Below, in pieces: positions 22,413-33,600 of a DNA stretch of 64,000 nucleotides. Each line of letters starts with the position of its first letter. Position 1 is the first letter of the stretch. The notes beneath the pieces are model-generated. The model was not told where the DNA came from. It worked only from the letters and a program-made list of their open reading frames with translations, and searched no databases. The position numbers were made by a program, and so were the translations under genes. Origin of the DNA: Brachionus manjavacas (taxonomy: Eukaryota > Rotifera > Eurotatoria > Ploima > Brachionidae); NCBI GenBank assembly GCA_019054805.1, contig JAHQIY010000003.1, positions 9,176,001-9,240,000 of the forward strand. The letters are read 5' to 3'.

Positions 22413-22733
22413 GTGTTGTTTTTCAGATTATTAAAATTAATAGGTTATTTGATATTTTAAAATATTCTGCTGACAACGCCTTAAATTTACCTAAAAAATA
22501 TGTTTTTAATACTGGTATATATAAGTATTCATCTAATAAATTTGATGCTAATCTTTGAGAGGGGGCCGACAAAAAAAATAATTTGTTTACCCCACCTAAA
22601 AAAAATTTTGTTTCTGGTGGAAAAGTCAAATGAAAATAGTGCTGTAGTTTTTACCAGCGCCAACCTTAATAATCAAGGAATTTATTTTAATATTTTAATG
22701 AAAAATAAAAAAAATTTGAACAATTCAATTTAA
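22413..22733 (+). pseudogene. Decayed ORF of unknown family
   Basis: After a TTTCAG acceptor-like site one frame reads IIKINRLFDILKYSADNALN, LPKKYVFNTGIYKYSSNKFD, stop, EGADKKNNLFTPPKKNFVSG, stop, and then in another frame NSAVVFTSANLNNQGIYFN. This is clearly protein-like but broken. It lies just upstream of a MITE and an RT relic, so it may be a retroelement ORF1 scrap. Confidence 0.35.
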
Positions 22734-22765
22734 ATTCTGTTTTTTTCTATCTCTATAAAGATAAT

Positions 22766-23111
22766 AACGTAATCATGCGAATTGAGTGACATGTCTTTAT
22801 GATAGAGTACTCTATTTTAAAGACATGTTATTCAAAATTGAGCACTGTTTAAAAAAAAATAAATATTCAATTTTACTGACATGTAATATAAAGTGAACAC
22901 ATTTTAAAACTATTAAAAATTGTTAAAGCTTATATAAAATTCTTTAAAGAATGAGAATTGAACTAGCGTAATTATCCGAATTTAATGACATGTCATTAAA
23001 TTTTTTAGTGACATGTCACTATAGAATCATTTACATGTTATAACAGAGTGTCACTAAAATAGAGTACTCTATTTTAAAGACATGTCACTCAATTCGGATA
23101 ATTACGTCAAT
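22766..23111. mobile_element. Palindrome-rich MITE with repeated ACATGT words
   Basis: The left end CGTAATCATGCGAATTGAGTGACATGTC is mirrored at the right end (complement: CGTAATTATCCGAATTGAGTGACATGTC). A third copy of CGTAATTATCCGAATT lies inside at about 22969. Palindromic GACATGTC/ACATGT words occur at least seven times. It also holds AGAGTACTCT twice, within a longer repeated block (ATAGAGTACTCTATTTTAAA) that lies in direct orientation at about 22804 and 23061. No ORF. Confidence 0.72.
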
Positions 23112-23123
23112 AACATTTTATTC

Positions 23124-24758
23124 AAGGTTCAGTCTTAGGACCTCTATTTTTTACCATCTTTATTAAAGACTTGCCAGATAAGCTTAAAAACAAATGTTAA
23201 CTTTATGCCGATGACTGTAAAATATTTTGTGTAATTAATCGAAATAACCCAAGTCAATCTTTTAAAGATTTACAACATGACATAAATTGATTTAAATTTT
23301 AAAAAATGCGAAATTCTAAGTGTTGTCGAAGCAAACAAAACATATTTAACTACAAAATGACTGATTTGTTAACAAATGAACAACATAAAATTTACAGAAC
23401 AAATATTCAAAGTGAATTAGGTATTTTATTACAAAATTATCTGAAATGGCACTCGCAAGTTATTTCAGCAGGAGCAGAAGGTAACACAATCTTAGGTCAA
23501 ATTTTAAATGGTATTAAGTATCGTAAGCCTGAAACTATAAAATTTTTGTATATGTAATAGTAAATTTTGGAAAAACGTAAATATCAAAATAAACTGATCT
23601 ATTGGTAAATCTTGAAAAAAATATTTATTTTTTCTTTTTTTCAAATTTTACTAAGTAAGTTTTGATATTTACTGATGCAACCGTAAATTAAAAATAAATT
23701 AACTTTTCAGTAAATTTTAATATAAATATTTCTAAATAAAAATTATGCAAAAAAATTAGACAAAATAACTCAATGAAATGTCAATTGGTGGTGGTCAAGG
23801 AATGGTAAGATGCAATTGTACATCTCAAAGTATTACAGATTGATGCGGCTGTAGAAAATCGAACCTCTTGTGTAATTCCAGATGTCATGGATCAAATACA
23901 ATTTGCTCCAATAAATAAACTTTTTATCAATATTTACGCTTTATTTCATTTATTTTAGATTATTACTATATTTACTATTCTTTTTAATTTCAGTTAATTA
24001 CGAGAAAAATAGAAAAAACAGGAAAAATTTATTAATTTAATCATTTATTTCAAAATTAAGGTCTAGTAACGTTATTATTGATATTTACGTATTATCAAAA
24101 AAAACGATAACAAATACAAATCTCAGTCAGGCTTCAAACAGAGTATGCTATTAGCGCTTGGAATCCATATCTTCAAAAAGACATTTACGAATTAGAAAAG
24201 ATTCAGCGTAGAGCAACCAAAGCTGTCGATAATCATGCAGATCTAAGCTAAGAAAAACTTGAAATTAAGCGACTTGAACAAAAGAAGACAGAGAGGTGAT
24301 CTTATTCAAATTTATAAAATAATTAGAAAAATGGAAGCAGTTGATTTTACTGTACCCCTCAATTTTCAAAGAAGGTTTACCACAGGTCATTCTTTTAGAT
24401 TAATAAGGGAAAATTTAAAAATTGTGAATCAGAAATCTATAAAATCATCTAATTTATCTTATTATTTCAATTTCACTTTTGCATTCTGAAAAGCACATTT
24501 AATTAACTTGATCAATTAATATCAAAGAATATTATTATTTTATTATCTTATTATTTTTTATCATGTTTAACACTAGTTATATTTATTTTTTAGTTTTTAA
24601 GCATATTATCTGCGACGCGTAGACTTCACGCCATATAGACACTGCTTCAACTTACTTTTACAACCCTACATTTCTTTTTATATTTTTTCCAAGAACTTCC
24701 ATTGTTAAACTTGGATGGATGGATAAACGTCTTTAAATAAATAAATAAATAAATATTG
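23124..24758 (+). pseudogene. Non-LTR RT relic, split by a second insertion
   Basis: The first half reads QGSVLGPLFFTIFIKDLPDK, then LYADDCKIF (catalytic YADD), the LGILLQNYLKWHSQVISAG block and PETIKFLYM. The second half starts at about 24140 with EYAISAWNPYLQKDIYELEK, IQRRATKAVD, then LNKRRQRGDLIQIYKIIRK. These are neighbouring segments in intact elements, so the roughly 0.5 kb between them is an insert. Frameshifts are present. The 3' end has a GGATGGATGGATAAACGTC stretch and (AAAT)n at 24736-24755. Confidence 0.82.
23565..24110. mobile_element. MITE-like insert inside the RT relic
   Basis: Imperfect inverted repeats lie near its ends: ACGTAAATATCAAAATAA at about 23575 and, complemented, ACGTAAATATCAATAATAA at about 24072-24090. 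They sit exactly between two RT segments that should be contiguous. It has no ORF. The exact boundaries and target duplication are not resolved. Confidence 0.55.
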
Positions 24759-24984
24759 GCTCGAGCTTTCGCTTCTTTCGCTTAAATAAAATGTTTCAAA
24801 AAACAAAAAAAAAGAAATATAAAATAAAATTATTATATCATACGTTTTTTTTTTAAATATGAAAAAAGAGAAGAAAAGAACTAAAAAAATAAATTAGAAG
24901 AGAAAAAAAAAAAAAAACAAAAAATATAACACAAATTGGGCAATGTTTCTTTTAGTTATTTTTTCTTTTACTGCTACACTTTTC

Positions 24985-25605
24985 GGTTACCAAGAAGAGT
25001 ATCGAATTAAAGTTTATTTATTCTATCTCTTTTAAATAGTTTGTATTCGTTTATTAAATCATTAATTAATGGATTTTTATTCTGAATCGAATCGCTTAGG
25101 TAATTTTCATTTAGTTCCCTATATCTATCCTCTAGAACTTTAATGCCTGCTATTCTATGAATGTTTTGAGTGTTTTCCCGATAATTTAGCTTAAAAATTA
25201 CCTTAATAGCACAATTTTGAATTCTCTGTAAATTTTTTAGATTTGTTGCAGACAATCTTGCTAAAATTACCGAAGAATAGTCTAGAACCGATCGTACAAG
25301 AGCAAAGTAGATTTTTTTTAAGGTATTTTTAGACAATTTCCACGATTTATGCGAAAGAATATTCAAGCAATTAAGACGCTGCTGGCAATTTTTTTTTAAG
25401 AAATTCTACCTGATTTTTGAAACTCAAACTATGATCGAATCTTATACCCAAAAAACAAATGTTATCTGAAGGTGTTAGGTCTTTATTAAACATTTTAAAC
25501 TTCAATTTTTTAGTCAGATTTTTCTTCGTACTTGAAAAAATTATATAATTGCATTTTTCTGCTGCCATACTTAAGCGCCACAGTGAGAGACACTGTTTTG
25601 TTTGT
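24985..25605 (-). pseudogene. Non-LTR RT C-terminal relic
   Basis: The minus strand reads WRLSMAAEKCNYIIFSS, NICFLGIRFDHSLSFKNQVE, a frameshift near 25370, then LNILSHKSWKLSKNTLKKIY, FALVRSVLDYSSVILARLSA and LQRIQNCAIKVIFKL. This is the post-palm region of a Jockey/CR1-type RT, truncated at both ends. It lies just downstream of the large orphan gene on the same strand, which does not use it. Confidence 0.75.
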
Positions 25606-25661
25606 TAAACTTCAAAATTTAGCTACTTAAATTTGAAATAAAAATCGAATAAAAAAAGCTG

Positions 25662-27608
25662 TCATGTATGAGATAATTGGTAAAAATAAAAATTTACCAT
25701 TGGATTTTGATGGTTTCTGTTTGTTGCAAAGTTTGACTCATTCATATTTGGCGCAACATTTGTCCGATCTTCGCTGCACTGAAAAGCCGAGTGTGGCCGA
25801 TGCAACGAATCCAGTATGTACTTGATATTGTTTTGAATGCGTTCAAAGTTTTCATCACTATTAGACTCAGTGTCATCAATTAAATCTTTAATAAAATTAA
25901 ACTCATCTTCTTTTTCGCCTTTTTCTTTTTCTTCCAAGCTGTCAAGCATAAAATGCTTGAAATCAAAGCCCTTTTTGTCCACATTGGCATTCTTCACTTG
26001 AGACAAAAGACCAAACTCGTTTTTTTTCCGATGGTTCTTGGTCGATTTGAAATAGTATGAGTTTAAATTTTGGTTTTTTTTTTCGCTTCTGTCACTTGAT
26101 CTAGCCGATGTGTCGCTGCTACTCTCGAATTTGAGAGACGAGGCCGGTATCTTGGTAGTAGTAGTGGTAGTCACGGTCTTGTACACGGGCACATCCGCAC
26201 AGATACACTTGCAGCGACAGCAGTGGAATTTGGTCTGCTCTACGGACTTGTTCAGGGGTATCATCTTAAGCTTGTAGTCGTTGCTGAAACGCTTGGCAGG
26301 CCCAAAGTCATAGACAGGCAGTTTTTTCAGGCTGTGCCTTTTGCGCTCCTCATTAAGCCAGGATTCTCGTTTTTTTAAAATTTTGCTAGCTCGCCTAGTG
26401 TCGTATGCATCGCTGCTGGATGATGATAAGCTTGAGCTAGAGTCGAGATTTTTTTTTATCGGCTCTAGGTTAACATAGGGCACCCTTTGGTCTCTGTCCA
26501 AATTTCGACTAAAAATTTTCTTAAATATATTGCTGTCATCCAAAATGTAGTCTTGGTTTTGTCTCGGTTTGTCCAGACTATCTGACTCGAAGTGGCTTGT
26601 TTTAGGCTGAATTTTGGAATTTTTGAGCCTGGTGCCCGGCGAGGACACGTCCGACTCGTTCACAGAGCTGATGTTGAATTTTTTGTTCAAATTTTTGCTC
26701 AAAGTGAGCGCAGGTAGATGGCAACTCTTGGGCTTGTTGTAGCTATTTGTCTCACTGGGACTCTCTATCAGCGGCATGGTCATGTGGCCGTAGTTGGGTG
26801 CATCGCTTTCTTTGGGCTCATCTTCTTCGTCTTCGTACTTTATTTTGAAAACTGCATTGGACATGGATATTTCGGTGTTTATGCCAATTTCGGTGGTTCG
26901 AACCAACTTTACTGAGTCATTGTGCAGCACCTCGTTTTTGAACGTGCTTATTTCGTTGATTGTTCTGTCTATTTCTGTCCTAAGGGCGTCCAATTTGTTA
27001 AATTTGCTCTTTTCGGAAGCCGAAGAAGATGAGGAGTTTTTTTCGTCGTAAGAAGAAAAAAGTCTGAGATCGTGACTGTCCGAATTGCTCATTTGGCTAG
27101 TCGATGGTTGGACCATGGAGCTGGGCGAAATAAAATTTCGTGCCATCTTAAAATTTTCCATCAGTCTGGTCACCTTTTCTCTGTTCGGGTCTATGTTGCC
27201 GAGGTGGATCAGAGGCAGAAAAAAGTGCGACCAGCTGTCATTAGCTTGGCTGATTATCTCTTTGAGATGCTTGAAGCTGTGGGGCTCGGGTGATGACGAG
27301 CGCCGCTTTTCAAAAATGCTCAGACACCTGGTTTTGGAAGACTGTTTTTTGGGCCGCTTGGGCTCATGGCTGAGCGAACTGCCGAGTGCTTCCGCGGTTC
27401 TCTCCCGGTCTAGCAAGTCGATGGTAAGACGCTGCTCATCTTGGGTTATTTTCAGATTTAGTTTGGTTGATTTTTTGGAGCTCTCACCCAAAGCGCTTTT
27501 GGAATCGGGTGGCATGTTGGTCAACAGATAAAACTGGCCTGTCACATTAGGCTCTAGGTGGTATCTAAAAAAAATTTCTAAACATTTAGTGATCTGTGAT
27601 CTGGACAT
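25662..27608 (-). CDS. Uncharacterised Ser-rich protein, 648 codons
   Basis: A long single frame with high coding GC ends ..VNFYFYQLSHT. It is hydrophilic and mostly disordered: Ser runs (SSSSSASEKSK; SSSSLSSSSSD), acidic patches (KYEDEEDEPKES; EEKEKGEKEDEF), and a basic stretch PKRPKKQSSK. A cysteine cluster, FHCCRCKCICADV, lies at about two thirds of the length and is followed by TTTTTTK. There is no signal peptide or membrane helix. The annotated ATG is doubtful: on the minus strand ATTTTTTTTAG precedes the codon for Tyr16, a good 3' splice site (exon would start at 27564), so the first 15 residues may be intronic. A GC-rich island at 27680-27730 with an in-frame ATG (MSSKQIASSPLQ) could be an upstream exon. 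No family is recognised. Confidence 0.8.
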   Translation of the reverse strand: MSRSQITKCLEIFFRYHLEPNVTGQFYLLTNMPPDSKSALGESSKKSTKLNLKITQDEQRLTIDLLDRERTAEALGSSLSHEPKRPKKQSSKTRCLSIFEKRRSSSPEPHSFKHLKEIISQANDSWSHFFLPLIHLGNIDPNREKVTRLMENFKMARNFISPSSMVQPSTSQMSNSDSHDLRLFSSYDEKNSSSSSASEKSKFNKLDALRTEIDRTINEISTFKNEVLHNDSVKLVRTTEIGINTEISMSNAVFKIKYEDEEDEPKESDAPNYGHMTMPLIESPSETNSYNKPKSCHLPALTLSKNLNKKFNISSVNESDVSSPGTRLKNSKIQPKTSHFESDSLDKPRQNQDYILDDSNIFKKIFSRNLDRDQRVPYVNLEPIKKNLDSSSSLSSSSSDAYDTRRASKILKKRESWLNEERKRHSLKKLPVYDFGPAKRFSNDYKLKMIPLNKSVEQTKFHCCRCKCICADVPVYKTVTTTTTTKIPASSLKFESSSDTSARSSDRSEKKNQNLNSYYFKSTKNHRKKNEFGLLSQVKNANVDKKGFDFKHFMLDSLEEKEKGEKEDEFNFIKDLIDDTESNSDENFERIQNNIKYILDSLHRPHSAFQCSEDRTNVAPNMNESNFATNRNHQNPMVNFYFYQLSHT

Positions 27609-30600
27609 AAATCAACTTTTGAAAATAAATGATTAATCTATTAAATTAATATTAGGTGTTTAGATAAAATTTATGATGTCAATTGGGGGCTTGAAGAGGA
27701 CTCGAAGCGATCTGTTTGCTCGACATGCAAACAAATGATTACTGAGCAAACATAAATCAATATCAGTTTAGAGATTAAGCTGATCCAAAGGAGAAATCTG
27801 TTGATTTTTGTCTATTCTATGCTCAAGTCTTAAATTGGCCAAAAATTTGCCTAATTTTACTTTTTCACGGTTATTTTGTCCTATGTCTGTGTTTGTTCTA
27901 AATTTGTGAGAAAAGTGAGTCAAGATTTTCGCTTGGCCGTAGCCAAAATGACAATTTAATTTTTGTATTATTTTTTAAATTGATTAATTTTTGCCAATCT
28001 GGTCATCAAATTCTGAAACTTGTTCAAATAGATTTGAAAATGTGATGCCAAAAAAATTATTCTGTAAATGATTGAAAAAGCCCACTTTTTGAACCATTTT
28101 AGAATTAATCGATCCGTAAAGTTTGATTCTTTCTTCAAATCATCATTTAAATTTGAATCTGTAGTTTTAAATTAAAAATTAGATATCAAATAATTTACAT
28201 TTTTTGAATAAATAATTAAAAATTGCTCTAATGAGTTTAAAATTGTGCTCAAAATAGTTTTAAATTTTTTTAGCTAGTTTTTGGTAATCGATTTTGTCAG
28301 AAAGATCAATCCTAAAATGAAAAAACTTCAACTTTTTTTTAAGAAACCTCATTACCTGAATCAATTTCTGTGTGGCAAAAAACAGAAAATCAATCTTAAA
28401 AATTAGATTGATGAATATTTGTGGAAGCTCGATTTAGACAATACAAAATTTATTAGAAAAATTTAAAAGATTAATTTAATACATTAATTTAAAAAAAAAA
28501 TTTTTAGATTCTATTTTATTCGATTTTATTTGACTTTATTTTTTGAGCAATTAGCTGATATTGGGAGTAATAATTTTAAAAAAATTTTAAGGCTTTTCAA
28601 AATAAAACTACTAAGTTTTTTGACTATTTTTTCTAATATCCACAACGGCATTTATTTTGTGAACAATCTTTTTAAATATTATTTTCTGTTTTTAATAGAA
28701 ATTGAATTTTAGCCTTTTGAGATCTGAGAATAAAGAAGGCTTTTGAAAGAAGATAAAAATCACCTTTTTTACTAAAACTTAGGACTAATTAAGCTTTTTG
28801 TATTAAAAAGATAATTTATTTTACCTCAAGCAATGGTTTTGGTAAAATGATAATTCGGTCAACTTTTTACTTGACTTAAAATTGAAATCAGATAAAAATG
28901 AAGATTTATCAAAAAATTGGCAAAAATTACTTTAAGTCTTTGAATTTTTGCAAGATCCGTGAAGTCATTAATTAACAATTATTTAAAAAAATAAAATTTT
29001 TTTAATTTGATTTGAAACAACATCCCAGTAGTATTTTATTATTTGAAATGTTACAAGGTTCACTTAACGCAGAAACATTGAAAATTTGATTGAAATTTTA
29101 GACTAGTTTTTGAATTATGGCTGAAAGAGCCTGTTTCCAATAACCTTTTAAAAGACCATTCTTTGAGTTATTAAATTTTTTTTTATATAATCCATGTGAT
29201 AAATGCTTCTTCTTAAATTTTAGTTCTTATATAAGCGACTATTTATCCTAAACTGTTCCCAATTTGATGCACGGGCTAAGTTCATTGCTTTAAGTTATAA
29301 AATTATCTAGGGTTGGCATTTTTTTAATAAAAAAATTTTTTTATCAATTTTTTTTATTTATTTCTGATCCCGATTTATAGTAAACTTTTATCCAAAACTT
29401 ACCATAGATATGGACTAAGCCACTATATTTTGTATAAAATACACCAGTACTCACATTCACTAGCTTAAATGCTAAACATGAAATGTAAAGAGCTTATTGG
29501 AATCTCAGCCGAGTGGCCTTTGAAACCAAAAAATCAAGAAATAGCCCTAAGTTTATAGGTATGTGAAAAATAAATAAATAACTGTTTCAATTTGGAAAAA
29601 TTTAAACCTAATTTGTTTTTATGTGAATGTCAAATTTTAAGATTTTGACGAGGGCTTTTTTAGGCCTAATCTTAAATTCATAATAATTAAATTTTCTTTG
29701 AAAAATAAATAAGGTATCAGTGGGCCAACTTGACAGTGATTTACAAATAAATCATTAATTTAGGGCAGTGTTATAAATGGGCCATTGTCAAATTCTGGCC
29801 CATTTAGGACCGAATACTTAACTTAAAAACTAAATTATTTGATTTTACTTAATATTTGTTATTTTAAATTTTATGTTCAGGCTCAACAAAAAAGACGCTT
29901 TCTTAATTATTTTTTTCCTTTACCATCATTATTATCACTTGAAAATAGTGACAAATAATTAAAAACAAGTTTTTCAAGACAAATAAATACTATTTTGTTT
30001 TAAGGTAAAATTTTGTTTTCAAATTCGATCAGTGTACGTAATTAAGAGACTACATGGAATGTTATTTGTTCCAAAAGAGAGAAAAATGTTCGTTTTCTTG
30101 ATGAGAAACATAAACTTATTCGATTAGTACCTTAAGTCATGCTTGGCTAAGCACTGATAAATTACAGTCTCCAAATGAATAGAAGAAATACAAAATGGAT
30201 AAAATATTACATTGTTTTATTTAAATAAATCACAGTAATTATTGAAAATTTACTTTAATTTTACCTTAATAACATAAAAAGAAAATCAATTAGCAAAAGC
30301 AAATAATTGCGAAACATTCATCATATGTTGAGGCAAATTTTTTAGTCAATTTTGTAACTTATTCTTGTATAGAAAAAATTTTTATAATTAATTTCAAAAA
30401 AATAAATTTATAAACACAGCTTTTCTTGAGGCCAAATTGATGGTCAATCTCAATTTTAAAAAGAGTTTCTTGATATAAACCAATTATTAATTATCTCTTC
30501 ATTAAAGTGTACATCATTTAACCTCATTTTCGAGATCGATGATTACTTTTAATTTATAGCAACTACGGTGGACCTGGTTCCAACATCACATCAAGCTATT

Positions 30601-33600
30601 TAAAATGACCCGTCTTGTGCACTACAAGTAATTTAGAAATTTTTAATTTTATACTTATTTTAAACGCACATCAAATGAAACCGAAACCAAGGCTAATGAC
30701 ATATTAATTTTCTTTTTTAAACAAAAAAAAGCATTCAAGCTTTGACATTAAATTTAAGCTTTAACTTGACTTTTTTTAGAATCGTAGAGGTTGTAATCTC
30801 AAGAACGATGCTTTGCTCTTGAACTTAATCTAAAACCGGTCTTAACTATTGAATATAAAGCGTTCTTGTAAATATTTATCATTTTGATTAAATTTTATGT
30901 TCAAATGTCATTGAGCTCTGGGTAATTTAGAAAATTTGTACAAAAATCCTGATTTTCTAAAATAATTGCACGGCTCCAAGACTTAAAAGTAAATTAAGAA
31001 TTTCTCTGATTGAGAAGGGTTAAAACCACTCTGGAAGCTTTTTAAAACAGTTTAGTAATTATCGATGAAAAAATTTAGCTTGCTTCTTGAAATAAAGACA
31101 ATTTTTTATAATTTTAGTCACAGTTATGATTTTGAAGTAAATTTTTAAATTTTTATGCCATTTAAAAAGCATGATGATGCCACAAAAGCAAAAGTTTGAG
31201 TACATTTTTTTAATTAGATAAAAATTTAAAGGACAACTAAATTGTATGCTCAATTTATTGTTTTAAGAGCAAAGAATAAAATTAATTAATTTTTCAAATA
31301 AAAACTAAACTTAATGTCTTTACAGTGAACTTCTTGAAAAAAATTTTTGAAACTTGGTCAATTTTTGTTTTTGATAATGATAACAAAAATGAAAAAAAAA
31401 TAGCTTACCCAAAAAATATCAAAATAAATTTCAATAATGGACTAAAATCTTCCATATAATTTTCATTTTGTTTCAAAATTTTTAAATCCGCTTTTTCAAG
31501 TGTTTCTGCTAAAATATTGAGTCAATATTTGATGAAAAGTTTATCGAATATATATTTTAAAATTTGTTACGGATTTTATTAATAATTTAGATTTTGATCA
31601 AAAATATTAATAGCTAATCGAATTTTTTTATCAATTTATAAAAATTATTTAAAAACATCAACTAATTTAAAATCATAAAAAAATAAATTTCAAAAAAAAA
31701 TATTTTTTCAATATTAAAAGCCTAAATCTAAAAAAAATTTAATTTATTCTTTCATTCAACTCAGTATAAGTTTTTTTAAATTCCATTCATTCGATTCCGC
31801 TTTTAATTATGATACTTAGAATCAAAATATTTTATGTATTCATTATTAAATCATTTATACAAATTTTTTTAACATAAGTTTACTTATTTGTATACTTAAT
31901 TGAGCATCATTGGCAAAAATGAAATGAAACAAAATGTTTAGAATAAAAATTTTAAATATTTAACTTATAATTTTTTTTAAAAGCTCCCTTAAGTTTATAT
32001 TTTCCTTTGTGAATGTATATTTTTTATATTAACCGGTTTCGACTCGGTAATAATTGTAGATAACCAACTTGATGCAGTAGCCTCTGTGTCAGATCAAAGC
32101 CGATGCTCAAAAGGGTACTCAAAAGGGATAACGATAAAAAAGGGACAATCATTATAAAAATATTATTCTATTTTTTTATTATTTGAAGTTTAAAGAAACT
32201 AAAAAAGATTAAATCTAATTTAAATGGATTCAATTAAATAATATTTTTAATTTTTTCTGCATTTAAAACTTATTTCATGAAAGACAAAAATGCTTTTTTT
32301 TTAGACCATGAAAAAGTATAAAAAAATATCAGTTATGAAACGAAATTAACTATGGTTAATTTAGAAAAATTTATAGCTGAAAAACCCAGCATTTAGCTCG
32401 TTTGTTAAATAAATCTTAAAAAATGATAATTATTTTAAAATTTTTCTATTTAAAAAAACTTAAAAAAGTCTTATACGATTATAAAACATATTGAAACTCA
32501 ATTCAATTGACAAAAATTTAAAGATTCTAATCAAAAAAATTAAAAAATGATAAATTTTTTCTCAAATAAAAATAAAATTGAGCTCTTGTTCTACCACTTC
32601 AATTTTTTATAATACTCTAATAGAAATATTGGTGTAATCAGTATCATGTTTCGTTTAGAAAAGCAAACAGAAAATTTTCTTAAATTGAATTTATTTTTCA
32701 CTTAATTTTAGGTTAGTTTGAAATGAAAACTCATTAGAAATTAAGTACCCTTTTCGACTAAAAAAACAAAAACAAATTGGAAGAACCGTCGTCTTGCAGA
32801 AAAATAATTGTTACTTAGGGCCTTTTCTAATTTGCTTCATTTGGAAAGAAGAACTATTTTGTTAAAGCTGAATTTATCATTTATTAAATACCACTACTTA
32901 TTTAGGAGCGTTGTGTTATTGCTTAAAATAAAATGTAAACTAATTAAACAAGTTAATTTAATCTCATGACTTGGAATAGAATTTTGCTTTATTTTTTGCA
33001 AATAGCCATCGGTATGATATTGTTTACAAATGGTCTAACAAAGTTATTAAATCGATTCTCTGACTAAAAATAATAGCTAAAAAAATAAACACTTGAAGAA
33101 AACTTAATTTTTTAAAATTGGCCTCAATTCAAAAAAATTATTTCTAAAAATTTTTTGTGAAAAAAACTCCAAGACAAAAATTCTAAAAAAATTTGAATGA
33201 ATAGATCTTTTAGAATTGATTTTGTAAAATTTATTACTAGCTTTTTATTGATTGATATAAAATAATTTTGACCTAAGAATTTTTCAATGATTAATCTTAA
33301 AAAAAATCGTACTTTTAGTTATGGAGATTTGATGAAGCGAAAAATCCAATGTCAAAGATTTGCTTGGTCGTGAGTGAAACAGATAAAGAATACTTTTTTT
33401 AGTGAAAAAAAATTGTAAAATAAAAAAAATTGAATATCTAATAGAGCTTAATTATTTTTTTGTATAAAATTAGATTCTTGTAAACAATATACAAAATTTG
33501 AAAAATACCAAAATCTATTTTTTGTTTTATGCAATTATATCAAACCATTTGAATAAACAAAAAAAGAGTGACAGAATAAAAGTAATGAAACAATGAAATT

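Noticed and set aside
24563..24580. TTAACACTAG as a fourth piggyBac-type end
   Set aside because: No matching right end or second TTAA with inverted sequence within 2 kb.
27085..27531. 148-codon plus-strand frame
   Set aside because: Antisense shadow of the 648-codon minus-strand gene; no start context or domain.
32030..32130. Possible tRNA or small RNA gene because of raised GC
   Set aside because: No cloverleaf, A/B box pair or terminator could be drawn.
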